From Rhodobacteraceae bacterium QY30 (GTDB taxonomy: Bacteria > Pseudomonadota > Alphaproteobacteria > Rhodobacterales > Rhodobacteraceae), in assembly GCA_002356635.1 (NCBI GenBank), contig CP023454.1, forward strand, positions 1,286,501-1,350,500: a stretch of 64,000 bases of DNA. The letters run 5' to 3'. Positions 1 to 12,586 of the stretch are shown piece after piece. Position numbers and translations under genes: made by a program. The first letter of the stretch is position 1, and every line of letters starts with the position of its first letter. Below the pieces are notes generated by a model. The model was not told the DNA's origin. It saw only the letters and a list, made by a program, of their open reading frames with translations, and did not search any database.

Positions 1-278
1 TCGGCGAACTGGTCGAGGTCATCAGCCAGGGCGCGGCCGGAAGCTGGCAGATGGCAAACCGCCACAAGACCATGGCGGAAGGCAAGTATGACTTCGGCTT
101 CGCGGTCGACTGGATGCGCAAGGATCTGGGAATTTGCCTGGCCGCCGGCGATGACCTGGGCGTCAGCCTGCCGGTCACCGCGCTGGTGGACCAGTTCTAC
201 AAGGATGTGCAGGCGATGGGCGGCCAGCGCTGGGACACGTCCAGCCTGATCGCGCGGTTGCGCAAGCTGAACGGCTGA
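1..278 (+). CDS. 3-hydroxyisobutyrate dehydrogenase-like protein, C-terminal part (5' partial)
   Basis: The reading frame is open from base 3 to a TGA at 276-278, giving the last 91 residues of a protein whose start lies outside the window. The fragment is the all-helical C-terminal domain of the beta-hydroxyacid dehydrogenase family (3-hydroxyisobutyrate dehydrogenase, tartronate semialdehyde reductase, GLYR1-like), usually about 290 residues. Visible family marks are GAAGSWQM near the cut, an acidic-aromatic stretch (KYDFGFAV) and MRKDL followed by a long helix. The NAD(P)-binding half and the catalytic lysine are upstream of the window, so the substrate cannot be read. A hairpin follows the stop. 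Confidence 0.8.
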   Translation, partial: GELVEVISQGAAGSWQMANRHKTMAEGKYDFGFAVDWMRKDLGICLAAGDDLGVSLPVTALVDQFYKDVQAMGGQRWDTSSLIARLRKLNG

Positions 279-293
279 ACGGGGCAGGGGGGG

Positions 294-317
294 GGCGGCA
301 GGCGCCCCGCCGCCTTT
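294..317 (+). terminator. Hairpin between convergent genes
   Basis: GGCGGC (294-299) pairs with GCCGCC (309-314), followed by TTTA. It lies just after the stop of the upstream gene and touches the stop of the convergent SYLF gene. The T-run is short, so this is a weak intrinsic terminator by sequence alone. Confidence 0.4.
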
Positions 318-873
318 ACGGGATGATGCGGGTGTACTTGGTCCCGTCCAGCGACGCCCCGGCGATGAACCCGGCCTGACCGAAGACCAGCGCGATCACC
401 GGCGCGGTCGTCGTGGTCGTGTCCACGCCGGCCGAGGCGCCGCCGTCGGGCAGCGCATAGGTCACGCCCGCGCCCGCCTGCCAGCCGTCCTGGCGGCGGA
501 AGTTCTCCAGCGCCTCGGGCGTCATGAAGAACAGCGCATGGGCATATTGTTGTGCGCCGAGGGTAAAGCCGATGCTGGCCTGGGTGGCCGAGTAGTAATC
601 GACCGTCACATCGTTGATCCGCAGCGCCCCGCGACCATAGGCGCCGCCCAGACCGAAGCCCGCCTCGGTCATCAGCGGCATGTAAAGGACACCCGAGGCG
701 CGCGAGATCAGGTCCTGCGTCCCGGGATAGTGCCGCAGGAGATAGGCGCGGGTCGCATCGACGCGCGCATCCAGCTTCGCCGCGCCGGAGCCGCCGATGC
801 CGTTGCCGCAAGCGGCAAGGCCCAAGCTGGCGCCGGACAGCATCACGAAGGTGCGACGGGAAATCTCGATCAT
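316..873 (-). CDS. SYLF-domain (YSC84-related) lipoprotein
   Basis: The 185-residue protein begins with twin-arginine-like SRRTF, a hydrophobic stretch and a lipobox ending LAAC, so it is probably exported and lipidated at the envelope. The rest matches the SYLF/DUF500 domain: a segment ending in VLYMP, then glycine-rich AGFGLGGAYGRGAL, a central Y-x-A-T-x-A-S-I-G-F-T-L-G run, and a C-terminal glycine/alanine strand. SYLF domains bind lipids; the bacterial role is poorly known. The ATG at 873 is preferred over an in-frame GTG at 885 because GGAG sits 6 bases upstream of it. An imperfect inverted repeat (893-901 with 918-928) lies in the leader. Confidence 0.8.
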   Translation of the reverse strand: MIEISRRTFVMLSGASLGLAACGNGIGGSGAAKLDARVDATRAYLLRHYPGTQDLISRASGVLYMPLMTEAGFGLGGAYGRGALRINDVTVDYYSATQASIGFTLGAQQYAHALFFMTPEALENFRRQDGWQAGAGVTYALPDGGASAGVDTTTTTAPVIALVFGQAGFIAGASLDGTKYTRIIP

Positions 874-1072
874 CTTCTGCTCCACTTGCGCGTCGCGGGT
901 GACCTTTGGGCACAGACCCGCGCGACTGGAAAAAACGGCCTCAAGTCCGGTCCTTGGTCATGGCCGGTTGGCGCGTAGCCTAGGGGCAATCGGGGCGCGT
1001 GTCACCAATTGTTGCATGAAAAACCGAATGTTCGGCCCTGCATCGGCAAAGAGCCGCGCCATCGGCAGCCGA

Positions 1073-2068
1073 TCAAGCGCGCAGCAGACGCGCGGCTTCG
1101 GGCGCGAAATAGGTAAGGATGCCGTCGCAGCCGGCGCGGCGGAAGGCCAGAAGGCTTTCCAGCATGACCTCCTCCTTCAGCCAGCCGTTCAGCATGGCGC
1201 CCTTCAGCATCGCGTATTCGCCCGACACCTGATAGGCGAAGGTCGGCACGCCGAAGGCATCCTTCACCCGGGCGCAGATGTCCAGATAGGGCATCCCCGG
1301 CTTGATCATCACCATGTCGGCGCCTTCGTCCAGATCGCGCGCCACAAGGCGCAGCGCCTCGTCGCGGTTGCCGGGGTTCATCTGATAGGTCTTCTTGTCG
1401 CCCTTCAGCGCACCGCTGGCGCCCACGGCGTCGCGGAACGGCCCGTAGAAGGCACTGGCGTATTTGGCGGCATAAGACAGGATCACCACATCCTTGTGGC
1501 CCGCTGCCTCCAGCGCCGAACGCATGGCGCCGATGCGGCCATCCATCATGTCGGACGGGCCCAGGATGTCGGCCCCGGCCTCGGCCTGCGCCAGCGCCAT
1601 GCGGACCAGTGCCTCGATCGTCTCGTCATTCAGGACCACGCCGTCGCGGACCAGCCCGTCATGCCCCAGCGCGTTGTAGGGATCCAGCGCGACATCGGTC
1701 ATCACCGCGATATCCGGCACCGCCGCCTTGATCGCGCGAATAGCCCGGTTCGAAAGGTTGTCCGGGCTCCAGGCCTCTTCGCAGGTCTCGGTCTTCAGCG
1801 CGGGATCGGTGTAGGGGAACAGGCATAGCGCCGGGATGCCCAGCGCCGCCGCCTGTTCGGCCGCGCGCACCGCGCCTTCGACCGTCAGGCGCGAAACACC
1901 GGGCATCGAGGCCACGGGCGCATCCGCCCCCGGCACGTCGGTCACGAAGATCGGCCAGATCAGGTCGGCGGGCGACAGGCGCACCTCCTGCACCAGGTCG
2001 CGCAGCGCACCCATACGGCGCAGGCGGCGGAAACGGGTGGCGGGGAAGGCGGCGGGAAGATGCGGCAT
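1073..2068 (-). CDS. hemB: Porphobilinogen synthase (delta-aminolevulinic acid dehydratase)
   Basis: HemB condenses two 5-aminolevulinate molecules to porphobilinogen in tetrapyrrole synthesis (heme, B12 and, in phototrophs, bacteriochlorophyll). The 331 residues match the family length. The two Schiff-base lysines are visible at about K202 (YAAKYAS) and K256 (MVMIKPG). The metal-binding segment reads DVALDPYNALGHDG (about 125-138): aspartate/alanine replace the cysteines of zinc-dependent enzymes, as in alphaproteobacterial magnesium-type or metal-independent enzymes. An in-frame start 19 codons upstream exists, but that extension is low-complexity and basic; MPHLP at 2068 is the expected N-terminus. 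Confidence 0.95.
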   Translation of the reverse strand: MPHLPAAFPATRFRRLRRMGALRDLVQEVRLSPADLIWPIFVTDVPGADAPVASMPGVSRLTVEGAVRAAEQAAALGIPALCLFPYTDPALKTETCEEAWSPDNLSNRAIRAIKAAVPDIAVMTDVALDPYNALGHDGLVRDGVVLNDETIEALVRMALAQAEAGADILGPSDMMDGRIGAMRSALEAAGHKDVVILSYAAKYASAFYGPFRDAVGASGALKGDKKTYQMNPGNRDEALRLVARDLDEGADMVMIKPGMPYLDICARVKDAFGVPTFAYQVSGEYAMLKGAMLNGWLKEEVMLESLLAFRRAGCDGILTYFAPEAARLLRA

Positions 2069-2212
2069 GGCTCTGGCTCTGGCTGGGGGCGACTTGCGGG
2101 TAGGGCGCACGTGGCGGCTTGGCACTTGGCGGGGCTTTCGCTACCCGTTACACGGAAGAGCGCGCCAAGGGTAGACCCCGTGACGCCCGCCTTGCCCGGA
2201 TGGAGACCGCTG

Positions 2213-2737
2213 TTGGACTGGACCAAGCTTCTTTTCGAAGTGATCGACATGCGGTCCTTTTCGAATCTCTGGTACTGGATCGCACTGGCCGTCACCTGGA
2301 GTCAGGCGTCGCACTGGGTGTTGGGCGTGCCCTTCGACATGGTGATCCGGGCGCGCAAGCTGGGCGGGCAGGCGGCGGCGGATCTGGACGAGATGGCGCG
2401 CATCTACGTGGGCCGGCTTCTCTACATCCTGAACGTCGCCGGGCCGATGCTGGTGCTGCTGGCCTTCTTCGTGCTGACGGCGCTGGCGGTTCTGGGGTTC
2501 TGGTATCGCGTCGAATTCGCCCAGGCGGTGATCCTGCTGTTGTTCCCCCTGACCCTTGTCGGCGCGCTGAGCCTGCACACCGCCACGCTGATCGACCGCC
2601 AGGGCGAAACCGGCGAGGAGTTGCAAAGACATCTGGCGCGGCACCGCACCTATGTGCAGGTCCTGGGCATGATCTCGATCTTCGTCACCGCCTTCTGGGG
2701 CATGGCGCAGAACTTCAACCTCAACCCGCTGGGCTGA
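2213..2737 (+). CDS. Conserved small inner-membrane protein (Rhodobacterales type), likely TTG start
   Basis: A 174-residue protein with a hydrophobic segment starting near NLWYWIALAV and three further strong membrane segments (ILNVAGPMLVLLAFFVL, AVILLLFPLTLVGAL, VLGMISIFVTAF). From memory, relatives in Rhodobacterales carry the label component of SufBCD complex; nothing in this sequence supports that role and no suf genes are nearby. The TTG at 2213 has GGAG 7 bases upstream and gives an N-terminus starting MDWTKLLFEVID; the next ATG (2249) has no convincing ribosome binding site. It is divergent from hemB and ends three bases before mfd, so the two are probably cotranscribed. Confidence 0.65.
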   Translation: MDWTKLLFEVIDMRSFSNLWYWIALAVTWSQASHWVLGVPFDMVIRARKLGGQAAADLDEMARIYVGRLLYILNVAGPMLVLLAFFVLTALAVLGFWYRVEFAQAVILLLFPLTLVGALSLHTATLIDRQGETGEELQRHLARHRTYVQVLGMISIFVTAFWGMAQNFNLNPLG

Positions 2738-2740
2738 GCC

Positions 2741-6199
<3,459 letters not shown>

Positions 6200-6207
6200 G
6201 GCGCGGA

Positions 6208-7404
6208 CTATTCGTCCTCGCGCAGGAACCCCATCAACACCCAGGCCAGACCCGAACAGATCGTGGCGCCCAGGATCGCGGGCAGTGGAGTGCCGTCGAA
6301 GGCCAGGCCGACCGGAATGGCGATCATCGCGCCCGCCACGGTCGACACCGCCGACATGACCGAGGCAGTCATTCCCGCGATATGGCCCATCTTCTGCATG
6401 GCAATGGCGTTCAGGTTGCCAAACACCAGTCCCGCCAGGAAAAACACCGAGGTGGCCCAGACATAGAAGGCGGCAAAGGCAGACCATCCGTGCAGGAAAC
6501 CGGACGCGATCACCCCGGCGATCAGCAGTGAAAACACCGCCATTCCGGCGAAGGCGCCGCGGGCCAGCCGATACATCCCCAGCCGCATCACCAGCCGCGC
6601 ATTGACGAAGGACGCGCTGGCCGCCAGCACCGCCGACAGCGCGAACCATTTGGGGAAGTTGGCGCCCTGATGATAGGTTTCCTCATAGATCTGCTGGATC
6701 GAGGACAGAAGCGCCATCATCTGCCCGAAACCGGCCGTCATGGCCGCCGTACAGATCATCACCGTCCGGTCGCCCAGAACCTCCAGCGCGCCGCGCCCCA
6801 GAACCGGCAAGGACAGCGGGCGGCGCGCGGCAACGGGCAGCGTCTCGTCCTGACGCAGCATCAACCACCCCGTCGCCACGATCGCGAACAGCACATAGGC
6901 CAGGAAGATCGACCGCCAGCCCGCGAACCCGATGATCACCTGCCCGACCGAAGGCGCAATCGCCGGCACGATCATGAAGACCAGCATGACGAAGGACGAC
7001 ACCCGCGCCATGTCGCGCCCTTGATAGAGGTCGCGCACCAGTGCCAACCCGACGATGCGGGGCGCGGCCGCGCCCAGACCCTGAAGCACGCGGGCGGCCA
7101 GAAGCAGTTCAAGCGAGGGGGCGACATAGGCCAGCAGCGTTCCCGCGATATACAGCGCCGCGCCGCCCAGGATCGTCGGCCGGCGGCCGATCGCATCCGA
7201 GATCGGTCCGGCCAGGCCGCTGCCAAGGCCCATTCCCAGCACGAAGAAGGTGATCACCAGCTGCGCGCGGTTGACGTCGGACGGCGACAGTTCGGCCGCG
7301 ATCATCGGCAGGCCCGGCAGCATCGCGTCGATGGAAAAGGCGACGGTTGCGTAAAGCATCGCCAGCATCGCGGTGAATTCGGGCAGAGGCAGGCGACGCG
7401 GCAT
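6208..7404 (-). CDS. MFS transporter, Bcr/CflA drug-resistance subfamily
   Basis: A 398-residue major facilitator protein with about twelve hydrophobic segments. The subfamily is shown by the N-terminus (TVAFSIDAMLPGLPMIAAEL), motif A after TM2 (GPISDAIGRRP) and the following RVLQGLGAAAPRIVGLALVRDL, all characteristic of Bcr/CflA proton-drug antiporters. It likely exports small toxic compounds from cytoplasm to periplasm; the substrate cannot be read. It converges on mfd with an 8-base gap. The 240 bases upstream (7405-7644) hold no gene; they contain a perfect 12-base palindrome at 7531-7542 of unknown use. Confidence 0.9.
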   Translation of the reverse strand: MPRRLPLPEFTAMLAMLYATVAFSIDAMLPGLPMIAAELSPSDVNRAQLVITFFVLGMGLGSGLAGPISDAIGRRPTILGGAALYIAGTLLAYVAPSLELLLAARVLQGLGAAAPRIVGLALVRDLYQGRDMARVSSFVMLVFMIVPAIAPSVGQVIIGFAGWRSIFLAYVLFAIVATGWLMLRQDETLPVAARRPLSLPVLGRGALEVLGDRTVMICTAAMTAGFGQMMALLSSIQQIYEETYHQGANFPKWFALSAVLAASASFVNARLVMRLGMYRLARGAFAGMAVFSLLIAGVIASGFLHGWSAFAAFYVWATSVFFLAGLVFGNLNAIAMQKMGHIAGMTASVMSAVSTVAGAMIAIPVGLAFDGTPLPAILGATICSGLAWVLMGFLREDE

Positions 7405-7644
7405 GGGGGATCCTTGTGCTTTGATCGGGCTATGCGCGTTTCAAGCCACAAGGTCCAGCCGGGTTCCGCCGCGGGGCGGAGATCTTCGTTTTCCTCAGGG
7501 CTCGGGGCGGCCCCGCCTGACGGACCTGTCGCACGGCCGTGCTTCTTCTTTGTGACAATACGACCAGAGGCGCCTTACGCTGCTGCGAGAGTCGTCGGCA
7601 GGAGATTTCTTCGAAAAGAGAAGTCGCTGGCCGTTGCTGCCCTC

Positions 7645-8280
7645 TCAGGTCCCTGCCTCGCGCAGGTCGTCGATGACGCGGGCCCAGATCTCGGGTGGCT
7701 GCGCGCCTTGCAGGGCGTGGGTGTTGTCCAGGATGAAGGTCGGCACGGAACGGACACCCCGGCGTTGGCTGTGGGCAATGCGGGCGCGGATGTCCGCGAT
7801 GTCGGCGTCGCTGTTCAGAAGCCGGGTTGTCATGGTTTCATCCATGCCCAGCGATCCCGCAAGTGCGGTCAGCACCGACCGATCACTGATGTCCTTTCCC
7901 TCGCGCCAGTAGGCGCGGAAAAGCGCGGAAACCATCGCGGTCTGGCGGCCTTCAAGGCCGGCCCAGTGGATCAGGCGATGGGCGTCCAGCGTATTGACCG
8001 CGCGCTTGATGGCCGGAAGGTCGAATTCGATCCCGGCACGGGCCGCGTGTTCCAGGATCGGCTTGTGCACCTCGATGATCCGGTCGCGGCTGCCGAACTT
8101 GGCTTCCATATAGGCAGTGCGGTCGATCCCTTCCGGCGGGATTTCGGGGTCAAGCTGGTAGGGGTGCCATTCCACAGTGAAGGGATGGTCGGGATGCTGT
8201 TCCAGAGCGCGGTCCAGATAGGCTTTGCCGATATAACACCAGGGGCAGGCCACGTCGGAAATGATGTCGAGCTTGATCAC
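7645..8280 (-). CDS. DsbA-family (FrnE-like) oxidoreductase
   Basis: A 211-residue cytoplasmic thioredoxin-fold protein of the DsbA/2-hydroxychromene-2-carboxylate isomerase superfamily. The redox motif C12-P-W-C15 follows the first strand, and the cis-proline loop reads RSVPTFIL near the C-terminus, which places it with FrnE-type proteins rather than the cysteine-less isomerases. The start is decided by the ribosome binding site: GGGAGGA precedes a GTG at 8280, while an ATG five codons upstream would lie inside that site. The GTG overlaps the TGA of the acyl-CoA ligase gene (GTGA), so the two are translationally coupled. The pairing hints at a catabolic rather than protein-folding role. Confidence 0.85.
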   Translation of the reverse strand: MIKLDIISDVACPWCYIGKAYLDRALEQHPDHPFTVEWHPYQLDPEIPPEGIDRTAYMEAKFGSRDRIIEVHKPILEHAARAGIEFDLPAIKRAVNTLDAHRLIHWAGLEGRQTAMVSALFRAYWREGKDISDRSVLTALAGSLGMDETMTTRLLNSDADIADIRARIAHSQRRGVRSVPTFILDNTHALQGAQPPEIWARVIDDLREAGT

Positions 8281-9791
8281 AGCTTTTCCTCCCATTCCGC
8301 GCGCAGCGCGCGGCGATTGAGCTTGCCGTTCGCCGTATGGGGCAGGGTGGCGACATGGCGATAAAGGCGCGGTTGCTTGTAGCGCGCAAGGCAGGTTTCG
8401 GCATGCGCGGACAGTTCGGCTTCTGTCGCGGGGCCGGTGTGGAAGGCCGCGATGATGGTCGCATCTTTACGGACGCGCAGTTCCACCGCTGCAACTTCGC
8501 CCGCGCCGGGACAGGTGGCAAGCGCGGCCTCGATTTCGGCGGGCGCCACGCGAAAGCCACCGGCGTTCAGCATATCGTCGCGCCGGCCAAGATAGCGGAT
8601 CGCGCCGTCTGGCCGCATCTCGACCGTATCGCCCGTCAGGAACCAGTCACCCGTCACCGGCAGGTCCGCCCGCCCATCGGGGCCAAGGTAGCCCAGCATC
8701 AGACCGGGGTCGCTGCGATGGACGGCCAGTTCGCCCATCTGCCCACGCGGCACGGGCTGGCCGCCGTCCAGCACCGCGATGCGGCGGCCCGGCTGGGGAT
8801 AGCCAGTAGTGCCCTCCGGTGCGGGGCGGGTGGGGCAGCCGGAAATGAAGGTCGAACATTCCGACATGCCAAGGGCTTCGTAGATCGGGGTCCCGGTGGC
8901 GGCGGTCCAGGCATCGCGCACCGAGGGCATCAGCCGTTCGCCCGCCGAAAGTCCGTGGCGCAGGCGCGGCAGGGCGAGCGGTTTGCCATCGCGCAGCATC
9001 TGGCGGTAGACGCCCGGGGCTGCGGCAAAGATCGTCGCGTCGAAGCGTTTCAGAAGCAGCGTCAACTGCGCGGGCGGGATGCCGGGCGCGGGAATGAGGG
9101 CCGTCGCGCCGACGGTCCAGGGGTCCATCAGGCCGGTGCCCAGCGTATAGGTCCAGTTGAAGGCGCCCGCGTGCAGCAGCCGATCTTCGGCCGAAAGCCC
9201 ATACCAGCCGTTCATCATCAGCGCGCGGCCCAGGATCGCGCGATGGGCATGGCCCACGGCGCGCGGTTGGCCCGAGGTGCCCGAGGTTGTGACGACGTAG
9301 GCCAGACGGTGGGCATCGCCCAGATCATAGGGCGCGGGCGGCAGGGTTTCCCAGGCGCGAAACAGGCCCGCGTCGATCACCGGCAGTTCGCCTTCGGGCA
9401 AGGCGATCCCTTCGCCCGCGATCACCGCTTTCGGCACGATCAGCGTGGCAAGCTTCGTGACTTCGGGCACCGTCAGCAGGGCCGAGGTGGGGACCGGCAC
9501 AATGCCGGCAGCGATGGCACCGAGGAAGGCCAGCGGGAATTCGACGGTATTGCCCAGACGCATCAGCACCCGATCACCGGGCGCCAGACCTTGCCCCAGC
9601 AGACCGGTGGCGACGCCGCGCACGGCGGCTTCAAGCCGCCCATAGCTCCAGCGTTCGGCGCCGGACAGGCGCAGGATCTGCAGGGCGCTTTTGTCGGGGG
9701 TCTGGGCCGCACGGGCCAGAACATGCGCCGCCAGGTTGAAGGCCGCGGGCGGCGCGGGCAGGGGCGAAGGATCGGTGATCGACAGGTCCAT
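8277..9791 (-). CDS. AMP-forming acyl-CoA synthetase (benzoate-CoA ligase-like)
   Basis: A 504-residue class I adenylate-forming enzyme. It carries the P-loop-like TTSGTSGQPRAV, the A5-type motif YEALGMSE, the hinge TGDTVE...YLGRRDD and the C-terminal catalytic lysine in ANGKLNR. It should activate a carboxylic acid with ATP and join it to CoA. The overall pattern (GHAHRAIL, FNWTYTLGTGLMDPW) resembles the benzoate-CoA ligase and related aromatic or short-chain acid group; the exact substrate is not determinable. It is the first gene of a two-gene unit with the DsbA-like enzyme, with which it overlaps by four bases. GGAG lies upstream of the start. Confidence 0.85.
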   Translation of the reverse strand: MDLSITDPSPLPAPPAAFNLAAHVLARAAQTPDKSALQILRLSGAERWSYGRLEAAVRGVATGLLGQGLAPGDRVLMRLGNTVEFPLAFLGAIAAGIVPVPTSALLTVPEVTKLATLIVPKAVIAGEGIALPEGELPVIDAGLFRAWETLPPAPYDLGDAHRLAYVVTTSGTSGQPRAVGHAHRAILGRALMMNGWYGLSAEDRLLHAGAFNWTYTLGTGLMDPWTVGATALIPAPGIPPAQLTLLLKRFDATIFAAAPGVYRQMLRDGKPLALPRLRHGLSAGERLMPSVRDAWTAATGTPIYEALGMSECSTFISGCPTRPAPEGTTGYPQPGRRIAVLDGGQPVPRGQMGELAVHRSDPGLMLGYLGPDGRADLPVTGDWFLTGDTVEMRPDGAIRYLGRRDDMLNAGGFRVAPAEIEAALATCPGAGEVAAVELRVRKDATIIAAFHTGPATEAELSAHAETCLARYKQPRLYRHVATLPHTANGKLNRRALRAEWEEKL

Positions 9792-9853
9792 CTTGATCCT
9801 TCTCTCCCTCCGTCAGTCCCCGGGCCGGAGCATGCCAGCCCGGGGGCAGTCGA

Positions 9854-11869
9854 TCAGAGACGCGCCTTGACCTGCGCCACGATGTTTTCGGCGGTGATGC
9901 CGAATTCGGCGTAAAGCTGTTCCGCCGGGGCCGAGGCGCCGAAGCCCTCCATCCCCACGAACGCCGCCTTGCGTTCCACCCCGCGTTCGCCCAAAAGCCA
10001 GCGGTCCCAGGGCTGGCGCACGGCGGCTTCGACGGCCACGCGCACCGGACCGGCGGGCAGCACCTTCTTGCGGTAGGCTTCCGGCTGGGCCGCGAACAGC
10101 TCCATGCAGGGCATGGAGACGACGCGGGTGCCGATGCCTTCTGCTTCCAGCAGGTCGCGGGCCTTCAGCGCGATTTCAACTTCGGAACCGGTCGCCATCA
10201 GGATGGCCTGACGCTTGCCGGTGGCTTCGGCCAGCACATAGGCGCCCTGCGCCGTCAGGTTCTTGGCGGTATGGACCTTGCGGACCAGCGGCAGGTTCTG
10301 GCGGCTGAGCGCCAGGACCGACGGTGTCGCGGTGGTGGTCAGCGCCAGTTCCCACGCCTCGGCGGTTTCCACCAGGTCGGCGGGGCGGAAGGTCCAGGTG
10401 TTGGGCGTGGCGCGGCAGATCGCCAGATGCTCGACCGGCTGGTGGGTCGGGCCGTCCTCGCCCAGGCCGATGCTGTCATGCGTCATGACATAGACGGTTG
10501 GCACCCCCATCAGCGCCGAAAGGCGCATCGCGCCCCGGGCATAGTCGGTGAAGCACAGGAAGGTGCCGCCATAAGGCCGCACACCGCCATGCAGCACAAG
10601 GCCGTTCATAGCCGCCGCCATGCCATGTTCGCGGATGCCGTAGTGGATGTAGCGACCCTTGCGGTTTTCGGGGTTGAAGATGCCCAGATCGCCGGTCTTC
10701 GTCAGGTTCGACCCGGACAGATCGGCCGAGCCGCCGATGGTCTCCGGCATCACCGGGTTCACCACTTCCAGCACCATTTCACTGGCCTTGCGGGTGGCAA
10801 CCTTGTGACCTGCGCTACTTGCCTGCTGCTTCAGCGCCCGGATCGTGGCGGCCAGTTTCTTCGGCGCACCCAGCGCCATCTGGCGTTCGAATTCGGCCTT
10901 GCGCGCGGCTGGCAGCGCATCCAGCCGCGCCTGCCATGCGGCAAATTCCCCGGCGCCGCGTTCGCCGATGGCGCGCCACTGGGCCGCGATGTCGGCCGGA
11001 ATGTCGAAAGCCGGATGGGTCCAGCCGTAGGTCTGGCGGACGGCGGCAATTTCCTCGGCCCCCAAGGGCGAGCCATGCGCGCTGGCGCTGTCCTGCTTCT
11101 TCGAGCCGTAGCCGATGTGGGTCTTGCAGTCGATCAGCACCGGCCGATCCGATGTCTTGGCTTCGGTGAGGGCGCGGTCGATGTCTTCCGGATCATGGCC
11201 GTCGCAATGCAGCACCATCCAGCCCGACGCCGCAAAACGCGCGCGCTGGTCGGTCGCATCCGACAGGCTGATCTTGCCGTCGATCGAGATGTTGTTGTTG
11301 TCCCACAGCACGATCAACCGCGACAGCTTCTGCATCCCGGCCAAGCCGATCGCCTCCTGGCTGATACCCTCCATCAGGCAGCCGTCGCCGGCAATCACCC
11401 AGGTGCGGTGATCGACGATCTTCGACCCGAACCGCGCACGCAAGGATTCCTCGGCCATCGCAAAGCCCACGGCATTGGCGATACCCTGGCCCAGCGGACC
11501 GGTCGTGGTCTCTATCCCCTCGGCCAGGAAGTTTTCCGGATGCCCCGCGGTGATCGCGCCCCACTGGCGGAAGTTGCGGATCTGGTCGATCGTGAAGGCG
11601 GCGTAGCCCGTCAGGTGCAGCAGCGCGTAAAGCAGCATCGAGCCGTGACCCGCCGACAGGATGAAGCGGTCGCGATCGGCCCAATGCGGTTTGGATGCGT
11701 CGAACTTCAGATGCCGCTCGAACAGCACGGTGGCCACGTCGGCCATGCCCATCGGCATCCCCGGGTGGCCGGAATTGGCGGCCTGCACCGCGTCGATGGC
11801 CAGCATCCGCACGGCGGCGGCCTTCATCCAGTGATCGGCATGGGTCTGGCGCAGGGTGGCGATGTCCAC
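9854..11869 (-). CDS. tkt: Transketolase
   Basis: A 671-residue thiamine-diphosphate enzyme of the pentose phosphate and Calvin pathways, which moves two-carbon ketol units between sugars. Visible are the N-terminal substrate-binding histidine in GHPGMPMG (H35), the ThDP/Mg motif beginning GDGCLMEG at about residue 160, the pyrimidine-domain segment with [16 protein letters not shown], and the C-terminal regulatory domain. Length is normal. It stands alone on the minus strand, with a 231-base divergent control region between it and the coiled-coil/zapA pair. No cbb genes are adjacent, so this is probably the housekeeping copy. Confidence 0.96.
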   Translation of the reverse strand: MDIATLRQTHADHWMKAAAVRMLAIDAVQAANSGHPGMPMGMADVATVLFERHLKFDASKPHWADRDRFILSAGHGSMLLYALLHLTGYAAFTIDQIRNFRQWGAITAGHPENFLAEGIETTTGPLGQGIANAVGFAMAEESLRARFGSKIVDHRTWVIAGDGCLMEGISQEAIGLAGMQKLSRLIVLWDNNNISIDGKISLSDATDQRARFAASGWMVLHCDGHDPEDIDRALTEAKTSDRPVLIDCKTHIGYGSKKQDSASAHGSPLGAEEIAAVRQTYGWTHPAFDIPADIAAQWRAIGERGAGEFAAWQARLDALPAARKAEFERQMALGAPKKLAATIRALKQQASSAGHKVATRKASEMVLEVVNPVMPETIGGSADLSGSNLTKTGDLGIFNPENRKGRYIHYGIREHGMAAAMNGLVLHGGVRPYGGTFLCFTDYARGAMRLSALMGVPTVYVMTHDSIGLGEDGPTHQPVEHLAICRATPNTWTFRPADLVETAEAWELALTTTATPSVLALSRQNLPLVRKVHTAKNLTAQGAYVLAEATGKRQAILMATGSEVEIALKARDLLEAEGIGTRVVSMPCMELFAAQPEAYRKKVLPAGPVRVAVEAAVRQPWDRWLLGERGVERKAAFVGMEGFGASAPAEQLYAEFGITAENIVAQVKARL

Positions 11870-12100
11870 GGGGCGTGCTCCTTAGGGCTGTCTTGGGGGA
11901 TCCGGTCGGCGGCCCCGTGATAACAGCCCGGCGCGCAAGATCAAGCGCAGCGGCTAAGCACCGGATACGAAAGGGGGCGCAAAGGGCTTTTGCTTTCGTC
12001 TAGAATGTCCTTGACGGCAGATGCGGCGCGATTCGGCGGCCTTCGGGCGCCTGCGTGACAATCTGTCCATGAGAAACGGCTGGGGCTGGGGACACACCGA

Positions 12101-12586
12101 ATGAATGAGATCGCCGAACTGGAACGGCGCATCACCGCCGCGCTGGATCGCATTGCGCAGGGGATCGACGCGCGACTGGCAGGCTCTGCGGAAGGCAACG
12201 ACACGCAGGCCGACGACCGGGCCGAGGTCGAGGAACTGCATCAGCAGCTTGAAGCCGAACGGGCGACCAATGCGCAACTGACCGAACGCGTGCGGGCCAT
12301 CAAGGAAAAGCAGGAAACCATCGTCGCGGGCCTGGAGAAAAGCGTCCGCCGCCTGACCGAAGAGCTTGAGGCCACGCAGGCCGAACTCCACCGTCAGAAG
12401 CGCGCCGCGCAGGATCTGATCGAGGCCAACCACGCGCTGGAGCAGACCGGCGGGGGCGATGCCTGGGCGATCAACCGTGCCATGCTGGCCGAGCTTGAGG
12501 CCCTTCGCGCCGCCCGCAGCGCCGAACGCGCCGAACTGGCCGGGATCCTGGCGGAACTGAAACCCCTCATCGGCGAGGTGGCCTGA
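12101..12586 (+). CDS. Coiled-coil protein cotranscribed with zapA
   Basis: A 161-residue, strongly charged protein. From residue 1 to about 120 it is almost entirely heptad-like (EIAELERRI, VEELHQQLEAE, VRRLTEELEATQAEL), with a second helix near the C-terminus (LAELEALRAARSAERAEL). No enzymatic motif is present. Its stop overlaps the zapA start by one base (TGATG), so the two proteins are made together. ZapA itself is a coiled-coil FtsZ-ring stabiliser, so a role as a ZapA partner in the division ring, analogous to ZapB, is an attractive inference, but there is no sequence proof. Confidence 0.75.
   Translation: MNEIAELERRITAALDRIAQGIDARLAGSAEGNDTQADDRAEVEELHQQLEAERATNAQLTERVRAIKEKQETIVAGLEKSVRRLTEELEATQAELHRQKRAAQDLIEANHALEQTGGGDAWAINRAMLAELEALRAARSAERAELAGILAELKPLIGEVA

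Noticed and set aside
893-928. Imperfect inverted repeat in the SYLF gene leader
   Set aside because: One bulge and no conserved riboswitch features; too weak to call.
7531-7542. 12-base perfect palindrome GCACGGCCGTGC
   Set aside because: Four-base stem arms with no T-run directly after and no partner site; short GC palindromes are expected by chance in such DNA.
8820-9700. Idea that the AMP-forming ligase and the DsbA-like enzyme form a naphthalene-degradation pair
   Set aside because: The oxidoreductase has a CPWC redox motif, unlike true 2-hydroxychromene-2-carboxylate isomerases, and no ring-cleavage genes are near.
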